Origin: Listeria cornellensis FSL F6-0969
GTDB taxonomy: Bacteria; Bacillota; Bacilli; Lactobacillales; Listeriaceae
Assembly (NCBI RefSeq): GCF_000525855.1
Contig: NZ_AODE01000011.1
Span: 1 to 64,000, forward strand
DNA: 64,000 nucleotides
Reading direction: 5' to 3'
Part shown: one piece after another, positions 1 to 9,382 of the stretch
Layout of the letters: the number at the start of each line of letters is the position of its first letter
Numbering within the stretch: position 1 is the first letter of the stretch
The notes under the pieces: generated by a model
Databases searched by the model: none
Seen by the model: the letters and a program-made list of their open reading frames with translations, nothing else
What the model was told of the DNA's origin: nothing
Program-made: the position numbers and the translations under genes

Positions 1-727
1 GGAATCCGTCACGCTGTAGGTTACGTGATACGTTCCTACTTTCGCCGTGTTGACATCGTTCGCTGTAATCGTGATTTTGCTCGTCATGTCACCATCTTCC
101 ACATCACTTGCGCTTACTCCTGTTAGTGGATTGAAGGATGCTCCTTTTTTCATTGTCTTATCTGTTGCGATAATTGTTGGAGCATCATTGCTTGTCACGG
201 TTACTGTGATCGTTTTCGTTGTTGTATTGCCATCGGAATCCGTCACGCTGTAGGTTACGTGGTACGTTCCTACTTTCGTTGTGTCCACATCATTCGAGGT
301 CACTGTAATTTTGCTTGTTACATCACCATCTTCTGTGTCACTTGCACTGACACCTACTAATGGATTAAAACTCACACCTTTTTTCATTGTTTTGTCTGTT
401 GCACTAATTGTTGGTGCATCGTTGCTTGTCACCGTTACTGTGATTGTTTTTGTTGTCGTGTCCATGTCAGAATCCGTCACGCTGTAGGTTACGTGGTATG
501 TTCCTACTTTTGTTGTGTCCACATCGTTCGCTGTTACCTTGATGGCACTTGTCAAATCGCCATCTTCAGTATCCGTTGCGGTCACGCCTGTTAGCGCATT
601 AAAACTGTCGCCTTTTTTTAGTGTTTTGTCTGTTGCGGTTATGGTTGGGACAGAATTTGCGATGACTGCTACACTTGCATTTGCTGTATTTGCGTCATAT
701 TGGTGGTCGGTAAAGCCTAAGTCATAA
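1..727 (-). repeat. Tandem 234-nt repeats encoding Ig-like domains
   Basis: Three in-register copies spaced 234 nt apart, with equivalent positions near 47, 281 and 515. They are nearly identical at DNA level and continue past the left edge. Each codes for one 78-residue Ig-like module. Near-identity suggests recent duplication and possible copy-number change. Confidence 0.85.
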
Positions 728-1746
728 TAACTTGTTGCAACACTTGTTTGCGCAGAAGCTGTTTCTGTAATGCCTTTTAGTCCAATACTTATTTTTGCAG
801 TACTATCGTCTGGAATACTAGCTACATTCACAGTCAATGAATGTGATGCCACGTCATAAAGTACATCCGATGTTGCTATACCATTAATTGTAACTGTATC
901 CGGGATGTAATCTAATTCTTTTGGAAGTGGAATAGATAAATTAACATCTCCTGCCGCCATCCCACCAGCATTAGCTACATCAATCAAATAATTCACTTGC
1001 TTGCCTTTTTTCACTGTCGATTGGCTATATGAATTTGACACAATCAGATTTGATGGTGATGAAAATACGATGTTATCTAGTAAGTTACCAGTACCTTTGT
1101 TACCATCAGCTGTTGAAACGGCTTCAAACTGGAATCGAGTGATATCTTGTCCTTCTGGAATGGTATAAGTGCCTTGGTAAGTCTTCCATTCTTTACCGGT
1201 AGACATTGTTGCTATCACTTGCAAATTATTTGGAGCGCCAAATTTAACTTCGGCAACATCTACACCCACTCTGCCTCGATGAGATACTTTCCATCTTATT
1301 TTCGTTCCTGGTTTTGTTACAACATCTTGATAGAGTGCAGATATCATATTTGCGTTTATTTCTGCATATTGGTTTCCTTCGGGGGCCACTACACCTTCGT
1401 AATTTCTCTGAATCTCAATTAGATTATCTGATGCTGTTGTTTCCCAACCTGGTACTTCGGAAGCGTCAAACATGGCATACTTCGCGCTTATACCTGAGAT
1501 ATCTGGTTCTTCAAATCCCCCATTAACTAGCTTAATAACTTCTTCCGGCTGCGCTTGAAGGCTTGTTGTCGTATTAGTTGCACCTAGTACTGATTGAAGC
1601 GTACCTCCATTGTACTCTGCTATTTTCTGTTCTGCTTTCATGGCGTAATTTTGTGGAGTTTCTGTGCTCATAGCATGTGTCTGGATTGGTAAACTAGCAC
1701 ACATTACGAATGCCGCAGTTGCAATCCCCATTTTTTTAATCATCAT
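1..1746 (-). CDS. Secreted Ig-like (DUF5011-type) repeat surface protein, 5' part, cut by window edge
   Basis: The minus strand is open from an ATG at 1746, preceded by a GGAGG ribosome site, to the window edge, so only about 580 N-terminal residues are visible. It starts with a classic signal peptide (two Lys after the start, then a hydrophobic run ending near THA). Next comes an extracellular domain of about 230 residues resembling carbohydrate-binding/jellyroll modules, then a DUF11-like stretch with repeated Asn and Ile. At least two and a half copies of a 78-residue (234 nt) Ig-like repeat follow, each with KTLKKG/KTMKKG, TDTEDGD and VGTYHVTYSVTDS signatures, as in DUF5011 stalk domains of Listeria adhesins. 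The cell-wall anchor would be beyond the edge. Role inferred: surface adhesin stalk. Confidence 0.85.
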   Translation of the reverse strand, partial: MMIKKMGIATAAFVMCASLPIQTHAMSTETPQNYAMKAEQKIAEYNGGTLQSVLGATNTTTSLQAQPEEVIKLVNGGFEEPDISGISAKYAMFDASEVPGWETTASDNLIEIQRNYEGVVAPEGNQYAEINANMISALYQDVVTKPGTKIRWKVSHRGRVGVDVAEVKFGAPNNLQVIATMSTGKEWKTYQGTYTIPEGQDITRFQFEAVSTADGNKGTGNLLDNIVFSSPSNLIVSNSYSQSTVKKGKQVNYLIDVANAGGMAAGDVNLSIPLPKELDYIPDTVTINGIATSDVLYDVASHSLTVNVASIPDDSTAKISIGLKGITETASAQTSVATSYYDLGFTDHQYDANTANASVAVIANSVPTITATDKTLKKGDSFNALTGVTATDTEDGDLTSAIKVTANDVDTTKVGTYHVTYSVTDSDMDTTTKTITVTVTSNDAPTISATDKTMKKGVSFNPLVGVSASDTEDGDVTSKITVTSNDVDTTKVGTYHVTYSVTDSDGNTTTKTITVTVTSNDAPTIIATDKTMKKGASFNPLTGVSASDVEDGDMTSKITITANDVNTAKVGTYHVTYSVTDS

Positions 1747-2133
1747 TATTTTACTGCCTCCTCTTTTTTTAGCGCACGATGTTGTTATAGCGCGCTCTTA
1801 GAAAGTAGTATACCAGCATTGTGTACTTGAAAAAATACATAGTTTCAGGTATTTTCACTTATTTTATGTATTTTTAGACACAATTAGCTGTTTTTTCGTA
1901 TCCCTTAATAAACGAACCAATTGCATCATTCAAAAACGTTGCAGCCCAATGGTTTACAGAGCGCTTAAAAAAGCTACCTCTCCAGTAATAATATTAATCT
2001 CTGTTCATTTTCCATAAAAATACAAATAACGAGAACCTACAAAGCAATTAGGCACGCCAGTCTAAATTAGAAAGGGATATTATTCCTTCGAAAACGAAGA
2101 GGAGTTATGAAATTGGTTCAAACATAAAACTAG
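1747..2133. other. Intergenic region between divergent genes
   Basis: AT-rich, no credible coding sequence. It holds the leader of the minus-strand surface protein. A small hairpin with CTTCG and CGAAG arms lies near 2087-2100. No repeat or RNA gene recognised. Confidence 0.5.
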
Positions 2134-2159
2134 GTTTGAGATAAAAATATAACGGGAAA
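2134..2159 (+). promoter_or_regulatory. Candidate sigma-B promoter for the M20 peptidase gene
   Basis: GTTT at 2134-2137, a 16-nt spacer, then GGGAAA at 2154-2159 matches the Gram-positive sigma-B pattern GTTT-N13-17-GGGWAW. It lies about 75 nt before the start codon at 2235. That would fit general-stress control of the genes leading to glutamate decarboxylase. Pattern match only. Confidence 0.45.
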
Positions 2160-2234
2160 ATCGAGAGTATACATCAAATTGACTACATACAATTATCAAA
2201 AAAATCAGCAAACGAGAAAAGGGAGGAATCAACA

Positions 2235-3353
2235 ATGGTTAACAGCAACCGATTAGTTGACACGTTTATCGAGCTTGTCCAAATCGACTCAGAAACGAAG
2301 CATGAAGGGAATTTTCAAGCATTTTTAAAAGCACGATTTAAGTCGCTAGGTCTTGAGGTAAAAGAAGACGATACGATGGCAAAAACGGGTTTTGGCGCTA
2401 ATAATTTATTATGCCGACTACCTGCAACCACCGATGCCGACGCGATTTTCTTTTCTTGTCACATGGATACGGTTACACCAGGCGTGGGCATCAAGCCACA
2501 GATCAAAGATGATACTATTTATTCAGACGGCACAACGATTTTAGCGGCCGATGATAAGGCGGGTATTGCGATTATGTTGGAAACAATCCAATTAATCAAG
2601 GAAAACAACACACCACATGGAACGCTAGAATTTGTGCTTTCGGTCGGAGAAGAGAGCGGATTGATCGGCATTAAAGCCTTTGATATGAGCGAACTTACCG
2701 CGAATTATGGTTTTGTTTTAGATACAGGTGGACCAGTCGGCAGTATAACAGTTGGTAGCCCGACGCATGCAGGCCTTGAAATCGAGATTCACGGAACCGC
2801 AGCACACTCAGGGATTGAGCCAGAGAAAGGAATCTCTGCTTTAGAGATTGCAGCAAAAGCAATTTCTAAGATGAAACTAGGACGTATCGATTTTGAAACG
2901 ACCGCAAATATTGGTATAATTAAAGGAGGAACTGCGACGAATATCGTGATGGAACACGTTCGGCTGGTTGCAGAAGTTAGGTCAATCAACAGCGAGTCCT
3001 GCGAGGCGCAAATACAGCACATGAAAGACTTATTCGAAAAAACGACAGCGGAAATGGGTGGCGCGATTACAATAAAAGTAGAGATGAAATACGGCGGTTA
3101 CCATTTCGATGCCAATACAAACGTAGTCAAAATTGCAACGAAAGCGATGGCAGTGCTCGGCATGACGGCAAACCATGAGACAAGCGGTGGTGGCAGTGAC
3201 GCCAACATTTTTAACGAACAAGGAAAAGAAACAACCAACTTATCCATCGGCTATGAAAAAATTCACACCGTTCACGAATATATTCCCATTCGCGAACTAG
3301 AAAAAGCGACGGCATTAGTGTACGAAATTGTGAAACATGTGGCATCGAAATAA
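2235..3353 (+). CDS. M20-family metallopeptidase, peptidase T-like (YqjE type)
   Basis: A 372-residue cytosolic zinc aminopeptidase-like protein. Visible M20 motifs are HMDTV (His76, Asp78), the metal-bridging Asp in AADDKAG (about 106-107), the catalytic Glu pair in GEESG (139-140) and a late GGGSDAN block. The insert between residues about 175 and 285 is the usual dimerisation domain. The start is fixed by GGGAGGAATC just upstream. Family members remove N-terminal residues from short peptides; exact substrate unknown. It is followed at 92 nt by a YitT protein and then a permease, so the three may be co-transcribed. DapE/ArgE-type deacylases are less likely given the peptidase-T-like pattern. 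Confidence 0.85.
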   Translation: MVNSNRLVDTFIELVQIDSETKHEGNFQAFLKARFKSLGLEVKEDDTMAKTGFGANNLLCRLPATTDADAIFFSCHMDTVTPGVGIKPQIKDDTIYSDGTTILAADDKAGIAIMLETIQLIKENNTPHGTLEFVLSVGEESGLIGIKAFDMSELTANYGFVLDTGGPVGSITVGSPTHAGLEIEIHGTAAHSGIEPEKGISALEIAAKAISKMKLGRIDFETTANIGIIKGGTATNIVMEHVRLVAEVRSINSESCEAQIQHMKDLFEKTTAEMGGAITIKVEMKYGGYHFDANTNVVKIATKAMAVLGMTANHETSGGGSDANIFNEQGKETTNLSIGYEKIHTVHEYIPIRELEKATALVYEIVKHVASK

Positions 3354-3445
3354 ATGCCTTGTTCCGCAAGCCAAAAAGTCGCGACACAAACTGCACCTTT
3401 CATAGACGGAATCAAGATAAGACTAATCAGAGAGAAGGTGTTTAA

Positions 3446-4286
3446 ATGAAACATTTAGTGAAACAATTTTTACTCGTAGCAGTTTCTATTGCGCTTATCG
3501 GTGCCAGTATTAATCTCTTTCTTGCGCCGCATCATATTGCAGCAGGTGGCGTGACCGGTATCGGAATTTTAGCCGAGCAAGCACTTGGAATTCCGATAGC
3601 GATGACAGTACTTGTTCTGAATATTATCATGCTTATTCTAGCGTTTATTTTCTTAGGACGCGCCGTGTTTATTCGGTCATTCCTTGGAAGCCTACTTTTA
3701 CCGATATCATTGGCAGTTATTCCAGAAGTTATGCTAGCACAAGATCGCCTACTATCCGTTATTTTCGGTAGTATGATTTTTGCGATTGGTGTCGCGATTT
3801 TGTACCGCATTGAGGCGTCTAGTGGCGGAACAACGATTCCACCGCTTATCCTCAAGAAATATTTTAACTTGAATACATCGCTTGGTCTCTTATTAGTCGA
3901 TTCGATTATTGTTATTTTCAATATTTTCATATTCGGGGTAGAGGAGTTCCTATTCGCTATACTCTCACTTGTTTTAGTTGCCATTATTATGAATTATTTA
4001 GAAACAGGTCTCAAAAAACGCAAAGCCGTGATGATTATGAGCGATCAAAAAATAGAAGAAATCAAGACTGGATTATTAGAAGAATTGGGTCGTGGTATCA
4101 CTGTTTTCAACGTATCAGGCGGATATACAGGCAGCGAAAAAAACGATGCTGATGGTCGTTTTAGAAACGCGCGAATACCAATCCGTCCTGAAAATAATCA
4201 ATACATTAGACAAGAAAGCCTTTGTCATCGCCTACACGGTATCAGAAGTACACGGACTTGGCTTCAGTTATCATACAATTGAATAA
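3446..4286 (+). CDS. YitT family membrane protein (DUF161 + DUF2179), one frameshift
   Basis: The N-terminal about 190 residues form five or six membrane helices with the YitT signature (PHHIAAGGVTGIG, SSGGTT). The C-terminal about 90 residues are a cytosolic DUF2179-like ferredoxin-fold domain (VSGGYTGSEK, ending HGLGFSYHTIE). An A7 run at about 4136-4142 breaks the frame inside the second domain. Reading it as A6 gives one 279-residue protein of normal family length ending at 4286. Function of YitT proteins is not firmly known. Start set by GAGAAGG 8 nt upstream. The frameshift matches many others here and is probably a sequencing error. Confidence 0.85.
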
Positions 4287-4319
4287 AAACTAAGCATACA
4301 ACAAAAGGGGGGATTAATC

Positions 4320-5483
4320 ATGAATCCAGTGACAGCTTTTACGATTATCATGCTCATTTGGGTAATAAGTGATTTCGTTTCAAAAAAAACTAAGTCACTT
4401 ATTTCATCATTACTGGTAGCGTCCATCATTTTCCTGGTGGGCTTTAAAACAAATATATTCCCAGAAGACTTACTTAGCAGTTCTTCACTACTAGCCCTTG
4501 GTCAGACAGTTGTTGGCTTTATCATCGTCCATATCGGAACCATGATTAGCCTCGATGAACTGAAAAAACAATGGAAAACTGTTGTGATTGGTGTTGCGGC
4601 AGTATTCGGTATCGCCGCCTTCCTTTTCCTAATAGGTTCGTTTTTCCTAGATGAGAACTTTGTCATTGCGGCCATCGGTGCGATTAGCGGCGGAACCATT
4701 TCGGTCATTATTGTGCAAGAATCCGCACTAGCATCGGGACTATTACTAGTGGCCGTTTTCCCAGTTCTAATCGCGGCGTTCCAAGGGTTAATCGGATTCC
4801 CGCTGACTTCCATTATTTTGCGTAAAGAAGCAAACCGCATCAAAGGAGAATACCGCGCTGGAAACATTCAAGTAGAAAAAGCAGAAGTGCATCATGATGA
4901 AGCGAAAACGATGTTGCCAAAAGCACTACAAACAACAGCAGGGACACTGTTCGTTGTCGGCGTTGTGGTGATGCTGTCAATTTACATTGATACCATCACA
5001 AACGGCGTTCTAAATACCTTTGTAGTCGCACTATTATTTGGTATCGCCCTACGCGCATTTGGCGTTATCAAACCGAACATCTTAAGCGGTATCGATGCTT
5101 ACGGTCTAATGATGTTAGCCATCCTAATCATTATTTTCGGACCACTAGCTACATCTTCCGTCGATGATCTCGTTGCCCTCATTGGCCCACTTTGCATCGC
5201 ATTCGCTATTGGTGTAAGCGGAAGCGTCATTTTCTCCGCTGTCATGGGGAAAATTCTTGGCTACAGCATCTCGATGTCGATAGCGATTGGGCTCACGACG
5301 CTGTACGGATTCCCTGGAACCATGATTTTGAGTCAAGAAGCCGCGAGAAGTGTTGGTGAAAACGAACAAGAAATCGCGGCAATCGAAGGTCAAATTTTAC
5401 CGAAAATGATCATCGCAGGTTTTTCAGCAGTAACAATAACTTCGGTCGTGCTCACGAGTATTATAGCCGAACTGATTCATTAG
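4320..5483 (+). CDS. Multi-spanning membrane permease, family uncertain
   Basis: A 387-residue integral membrane protein with about ten to eleven hydrophobic segments arranged as two halves around a polar cytosolic stretch at about residues 165-205 (rich in Lys, Glu, His). Each half has a Gly-rich interrupted segment (AISGGTISV in the first, TLYGFPGTM in the second), as in secondary transporters with inverted repeats. It resembles the general layout of glutamate or organic-acid symporters, but I cannot assign a family. A good AAAGGGGGG ribosome site precedes the ATG. It follows a peptidase and YitT gene and ends in a strong terminator, so import or export of amino acids or peptides is a guess. 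Confidence 0.6.
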   Translation: MNPVTAFTIIMLIWVISDFVSKKTKSLISSLLVASIIFLVGFKTNIFPEDLLSSSSLLALGQTVVGFIIVHIGTMISLDELKKQWKTVVIGVAAVFGIAAFLFLIGSFFLDENFVIAAIGAISGGTISVIIVQESALASGLLLVAVFPVLIAAFQGLIGFPLTSIILRKEANRIKGEYRAGNIQVEKAEVHHDEAKTMLPKALQTTAGTLFVVGVVVMLSIYIDTITNGVLNTFVVALLFGIALRAFGVIKPNILSGIDAYGLMMLAILIIIFGPLATSSVDDLVALIGPLCIAFAIGVSGSVIFSAVMGKILGYSISMSIAIGLTTLYGFPGTMILSQEAARSVGENEQEIAAIEGQILPKMIIAGFSAVTITSVVLTSIIAELIH

Positions 5484-5488
5484 TCATC

Positions 5489-5525
5489 AAAAACAGAGAA
5501 GGCCTCGCGGTTTTTCTCTGTTTTT
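5489..5525 (+). terminator. Rho-independent terminator after the permease gene
   Basis: Arms AAAAACAGAGAA (5489-5500) and TTCTCTGTTTTT (5514-5525) form a 12-bp stem around a 13-nt loop, six bases after the stop codon. Confidence 0.85.
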
Positions 5526-5546
5526 GCATGCCCATTTTATAAATAA

Positions 5547-5572
5547 GTTTGCCAGCACTCAAAAGAGGATAT
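5547..5572 (+). promoter_or_regulatory. Weak sigma-B-like promoter candidate for glutamate decarboxylase
   Basis: GTTT at 5547-5550, 16 nt, then GGATAT at 5567-5572. The third -10 base differs from the GGGWAW consensus. It sits between the upstream terminator and the gene, 38 nt before its start. Listeria gad genes are known to be stress induced, so the site is plausible but not strong. Confidence 0.25.
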
Positions 5573-5609
5573 GGTACGTAGAAGACATTAAAAAAGGAGC
5601 TGACCATAC

Positions 5610-7016
5610 ATGGCGTTACTCGGTGGAAATAAGAAGGATTCAAAGCACGATGAAATACGGTTGTTCTATGGGGAAGGCTTATCCGAACAGCCACTTCCGC
5701 GTTACGAAATACCAGCAGACACGATGCCGGCTGGGGCCGCGTACGATTTTATCATGGATGAACTGCGTGATGAAGGCAGCGCCCGTCAAAACTTAGCGAC
5801 GTTCGTGCAAACCTGGATGGAGCCTGAAGCACAACAACTTATTATGAACACGCTCGATAAAAATGCGGTCGACAAATCGGAATATCCACAAACCGCAGAA
5901 ATCGAAGAACGTTGCGTCAACATTATCGCGAATCTCTGGAACGCGGATCAACGCGACGAATTCATTGGCACATCAACAGTCGGTTCATCCGAAGCCTGTA
6001 TGCTAGGCGGAATGGCTGCACTTTTCAGATGGAAAAAACAAGCGCGTGATCTCGGCTTAGATATGAGCAAGCGTCCAAACATGATTATTTCATCAGCGTA
6101 TCAAGTCGTTTGGGAGAAGTTCGGCGTTTATTGGGATATCGAATTACGCGAAGTCCCGGTGACCAAAGATTGCCTCGCGCTCGATCCAGACAAGGCGGTC
6201 GACCTGATTGATGACTACACCATTTGCATCGTCGGCATCATGGGTTTAACCTACACAGGCCGCTATGATGACATCAAAGCACTAGACACCGCAATCACGG
6301 CCTATAATGAAACAAGTAAGGTAAAAGTCTACATTCACGTGGACGCCGCGTCAGGAGGCTTATACACCCCATTTATGGAACCAGACCTAGAATGGGATTT
6401 CCGTCTCGATAACGTCAAATCCATCAATACATCCGGTCACAAATACGGCCTCGTCTACCCCGGCGTCGGTTGGGTCGTTTGGAAAGACAAAGAATGGTTA
6501 CCGAAAGAACTCGTATTCAACGTCAGCTATCTTGGCGGTGACATGCCAACCATGGCCATCAATTTTTCCCGTCCCGCCAGCCTCATCGTAGCCCAATACT
6601 ACCTATTCCTGCGCCTTGGTTTCGAAGGCTTCCGCCAAGTCCACTCCCGCACACAAAAAGCCGCCAAATACATCACAAGCGAACTTGAAAAACTAGGCAT
6701 GTTTGAAATTATCAACGGCGCCAATCAGCTTCCCGTCGTGGCTTGGACCCTGAAAGAAGACACCGACGTCAAATGGGACTTATACGACATGTCCGATTTC
6801 TTGCGGATGCGCGGCTGGCAAGTCCCGGCCTATCCACTACCCGCAGATCTAGAAGAAACAGTCGTCCTGCGCGCCGTCATCAAAGGCGATTTCAGCTACG
6901 ACTCCGCACTTCTCTTCGTTCGCGATTTAAAAGCCAGCATCGAAAAATTGGAGAAATCTCATATTCTACCAAGCGCAAACAAACACCCCAAGAAGTCCCA
7001 CGGCTTTACACATTAA
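5610..7016 (+). CDS. gadB: Glutamate decarboxylase (PLP-dependent)
   Basis: A 468-residue cytosolic enzyme converting glutamate plus a proton to GABA and CO2, used in acid resistance. Full family length (E. coli GadB has 466). Visible features: N-terminal PRYEIP and MPAGAAY segments, TSTVGSSEACM, cofactor-binding HVDAASGG, and the PLP lysine in TSGHKYG at Lys278. The start has AAAAAGGAGCTG upstream. No glutamate/GABA antiporter gene lies next to it, unlike gadT-gadD pairs, so it resembles the stand-alone decarboxylase of Listeria (gadD3 type), perhaps using intracellular glutamate. The permease upstream could be functionally linked but a terminator separates them. No frameshift. Confidence 0.95.
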   Translation: MALLGGNKKDSKHDEIRLFYGEGLSEQPLPRYEIPADTMPAGAAYDFIMDELRDEGSARQNLATFVQTWMEPEAQQLIMNTLDKNAVDKSEYPQTAEIEERCVNIIANLWNADQRDEFIGTSTVGSSEACMLGGMAALFRWKKQARDLGLDMSKRPNMIISSAYQVVWEKFGVYWDIELREVPVTKDCLALDPDKAVDLIDDYTICIVGIMGLTYTGRYDDIKALDTAITAYNETSKVKVYIHVDAASGGLYTPFMEPDLEWDFRLDNVKSINTSGHKYGLVYPGVGWVVWKDKEWLPKELVFNVSYLGGDMPTMAINFSRPASLIVAQYYLFLRLGFEGFRQVHSRTQKAAKYITSELEKLGMFEIINGANQLPVVAWTLKEDTDVKWDLYDMSDFLRMRGWQVPAYPLPADLEETVVLRAVIKGDFSYDSALLFVRDLKASIEKLEKSHILPSANKHPKKSHGFTH

Positions 7017-7022
7017 CCAACG

Positions 7023-7059
7023 AAAGAGGGCTAAACATCGTGATTTGTCCTCTTTTTTT
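7023..7059 (+). terminator. Terminator after glutamate decarboxylase
   Basis: AAAGAGG (7023-7029) pairs with CCTCTTT (7049-7055), followed by a T run, seven bases after the stop codon. Confidence 0.7.
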
Positions 7060-7139
7060 GAAAAACTCCCGAAAAGAGCTTGACGCAGCGGCTGAAACAT
7101 GTTTTAATAAGGGAGTGCCAAAAATGGTGCAGCATGAAA

Positions 7140-7212
7140 GGTTCCGTGGTGTAGGGGTTAACATGCCTGCCTGTCACGCAGGAGATCGCGGGTTCAAATC
7201 CCGTCGGGACCG
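7140..7212 (+). tRNA. tRNA-Asp (GTC)
   Basis: A complete cloverleaf of 73 nt. Acceptor stem GGTTCCG with CGGGACC (one G-T pair). Anticodon stem CCTGC/GCAGG holds loop CTGTCAC with anticodon GTC. T arm GCGGG-TTCAAAT-CCCGT. The discriminator is G at 7212 and the next bases are TCA, so CCA is not encoded. It stands alone between gadB and ybjQ and is closed by its own terminator, so it is an isolated tRNA gene rather than part of an rRNA cluster. Confidence 0.95.
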
Positions 7213-7221
7213 TCAAATAAG

Positions 7222-7272
7222 AATCGCGTTTTGTTTAGGATTTCATTATCCCAGACAAAACGCGATTTTTTT
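7222..7272 (+). terminator. Terminator after tRNA-Asp, possibly bidirectional
   Basis: AATCGCGTTTTGT (7222-7234) pairs perfectly with ACAAAACGCGATT (7255-7267), followed by T residues. It lies just beyond the 3' end of the opposite-strand ybjQ gene and could serve both. Confidence 0.85.
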
Positions 7273-7287
7273 GTTATAGATTTAGTT

Positions 7288-7609
7288 TTACGCCAGGACA
7301 ACCGCGGTTCCAGAAGCCGTCACCATCAACATCCCATTATCCGCACCAAGTACTTCATAATCGATGTCTACGCCAACAACGGCATTCGCGCCAAGTTTCG
7401 CCGCGCGTTCTTCCATTTCCCTGATTGCTTCCTCGCGAGCCGCCACTAACTCTTGCTCATAGCCCTCCGAACGTCCACCGAAGAAATTACGCAATCCCGC
7501 ACCAATATCCTTCATAAAATTAACCCCTGTAATTACCTCGCCAAAAAACAATCTGCTTATACTCTACAATCTGTTTGCCATCTACACTCGGCGTTGTCGT
7601 TGAAATCAT
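7288..7609 (-). CDS. YbjQ-family (heavy-metal-binding domain) protein, one frameshift
   Basis: About 106 residues once corrected. The body ([40 protein letters not shown]) is the typical YbjQ/UPF0145 fold, thought to form pentamers; function unknown. The N-terminal 20 residues starting at ATG 7609 ([12 protein letters not shown]) are in another frame. The plus-strand A6 run at 7543-7548 has one base too many. ATG 7609 is preceded by GGAGG at good spacing, so I take it as the start. Likely sequencing error rather than decay, because both halves match the family. Confidence 0.85.
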
Positions 7610-7651
7610 GTCCCATTACCTCCTGATTTTTATGATGTTAGGACATTAAAA

Positions 7652-7699
7652 TAGCATATTCAGCCAGAAAATACAAAAAATCACTGAATCCATATGCTA
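7652..7699 (-). terminator. Terminator downstream of the Mga-like gene
   Basis: On the minus strand TAGCATAT (7699-7692) pairs with ATATGCTA (7659-7652), with an inner TCAG/CTGA pairing, followed by TTTTAA. It lies about 20 nt after the regulator's stop codon. Confidence 0.6.
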
Positions 7700-7719
7700 A
7701 ATCCCTAGTATTATAAAAT

Positions 7720-9170
7720 TTAACGAGATTTTTGAGTGATAATTTTTTGCAACTGGTCCAAATCTCGTTTAGCAGGAGGCATATGCCATACAAGTACGGG
7801 GCTGTCATTTGGCGGATCTATCGGGAAGTCACTGATAATCAGGTCATATTGTAGCAAATGCTCTGTCGGCTGCAACTCCTCGCAAAACACGACTAACTCC
7901 TCCGAGTAATATTGACGAATCTCTATTTTCATATATTCTTCCCATAAAAAGCCGTTTTTTGAAATGATTTTCACATGAAGTCGCTTAGCAGAATCCGCAT
8001 TCAATAAAGCGATGTTAAATAAATCATGTAAATATTTTAAAATAGTAGGCTTATTATCTTTTACATATTTATAACCAGGGTGCCCCTCATATTTTGATAA
8101 CACGGCTTCGATATCCGCAGCATCGATTTTATTAGGTAAGTACTTGGTGGAAAAAAAAGTCAATATCAAGAATCAAATTGGTTTTATCAACAAGAGCAAA
8201 GCGGGTTAAATAATCAAGCACGCTTACTAAAATCAGATCATAATCAAGTGAGTTATTGTCTAATATACCAACCAAGTCTTTGGCTAACCTGTACCGTGGG
8301 GAGCGAAATTTTTCGTCGTATTGAATCCGAAATTGAATTTGTTCACGTGTTACGTAGGTGAATGTCGTCAAAAAGAAGACTAGCAAAATCATATACCGAT
8401 CAGCAAGGTCTAAATCAGTTCCAATACATTCCTCTAAATCACTAAAATCAAGATCACTTATTTTATAATAAGCAGCTACATCAGCCCAAGAATCCATCTT
8501 TTCTTCTGCTATATCAATTAAAAATCCTTGCTTGATACGTGTTAAGGAAACTCCAATAGCTATGGCATATTCCAAACGTGAACTTAGAGAGAAAAATATG
8601 TTGGAATGACGCTCTAATTTTTGGATGAATTTGTTCACACTGTCAAAATCAACATCATCCAGCATCCAACCATAATATGGATGAGCTTTGCTAAAGAGGT
8701 GGAAATAAAAAAAAGCGAATATTAATCTCATTACCCTGAATTTGTAAAGGTGTAGTATTCAGAATTAACCTACTCTGGGCTAGAAATGTATCAACCTCTT
8801 TTAACTTTATATAAAGAGAAGCAAGGCTGACAAAATGAAGCTTAGCCCACTCTTGAACATTAAGGGGGCTATTCCCGAAAATCGACAGGGACAGTTGGAA
8901 TAAGTCACTTGTACTAATCATGTAGGCAGTTAAATAATCAAAGTTTACATCATCGGCAACTTTTAGAAATACTTGGCCATCTTCTTCTATAATGTGTGAC
9001 ATATTTTCTGGGAAACGTTCATTTAGAAATGCAATATCACTATTCAGTGTGTTGAGAGATGATTTAATGGATTCAAGCAACTCCTTTTTAGAGAGCCGAT
9101 CAGTAGCAAAAAATAATTTATTCAGTAACGTTAAACGCCGATAAGATGTTGCTGGAATAATATACTTCAT
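7720..9170 (-). CDS. Mga-like helix-turn-helix transcriptional regulator, two frameshifts
   Basis: About 482 residues after correction, the usual size of Mga/AtxA-type regulators. The N-terminal part has winged-helix-like segments (LTLLNKLFFATDRLSKKELLESI), the middle is helical and PRD-like, and the end resembles a PTS EIIB-like domain (YDLIISDFP). A8 runs on the plus strand at 8707-8714 and 8151-8158 each add one base; reading A7 joins the three pieces without gap. Start: an ATG at 9200 is open, but AAGGAGG stands just before ATG 9170, so 9170 is preferred. It is divergent from two Crp/Fnr genes and near surface protein genes, which it may control. Confidence 0.7.
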
Positions 9171-9382
9171 TGCTTGTACCTCCTTGTAATAGTTACTCAT
9201 AATCCTAAAGCTATTCTAGTTAAAGGTCAAATAGGAGGCATGAAAAATAGTATATTTCGACAAATAAATTCAATAAATCGCTATATTTGCCGAAAAATAA
9301 TCCATTAATCTAGAACAGCGATAGTAATCTTCCATGATAGTATCGATATTGTAGTTATGAATAAAAGATGGAAGTGATAAAG
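9171..9382. other. Divergent promoter region between Mga-like and Crp/Fnr genes
   Basis: About 210 AT-rich bases with no coding content. It must hold both divergent promoters. A TATATTT element followed by CGAC or GCCG occurs twice (near 9251 and 9283), a possible operator; not identified. Confidence 0.4.

Noticed and set aside
47..727. Three open plus-strand frames of about 70 codons in the left edge
   Set aside because: They are mirror readings of the minus-strand Ig-like repeats; the minus strand carries signal peptide, ribosome site and domain signatures.
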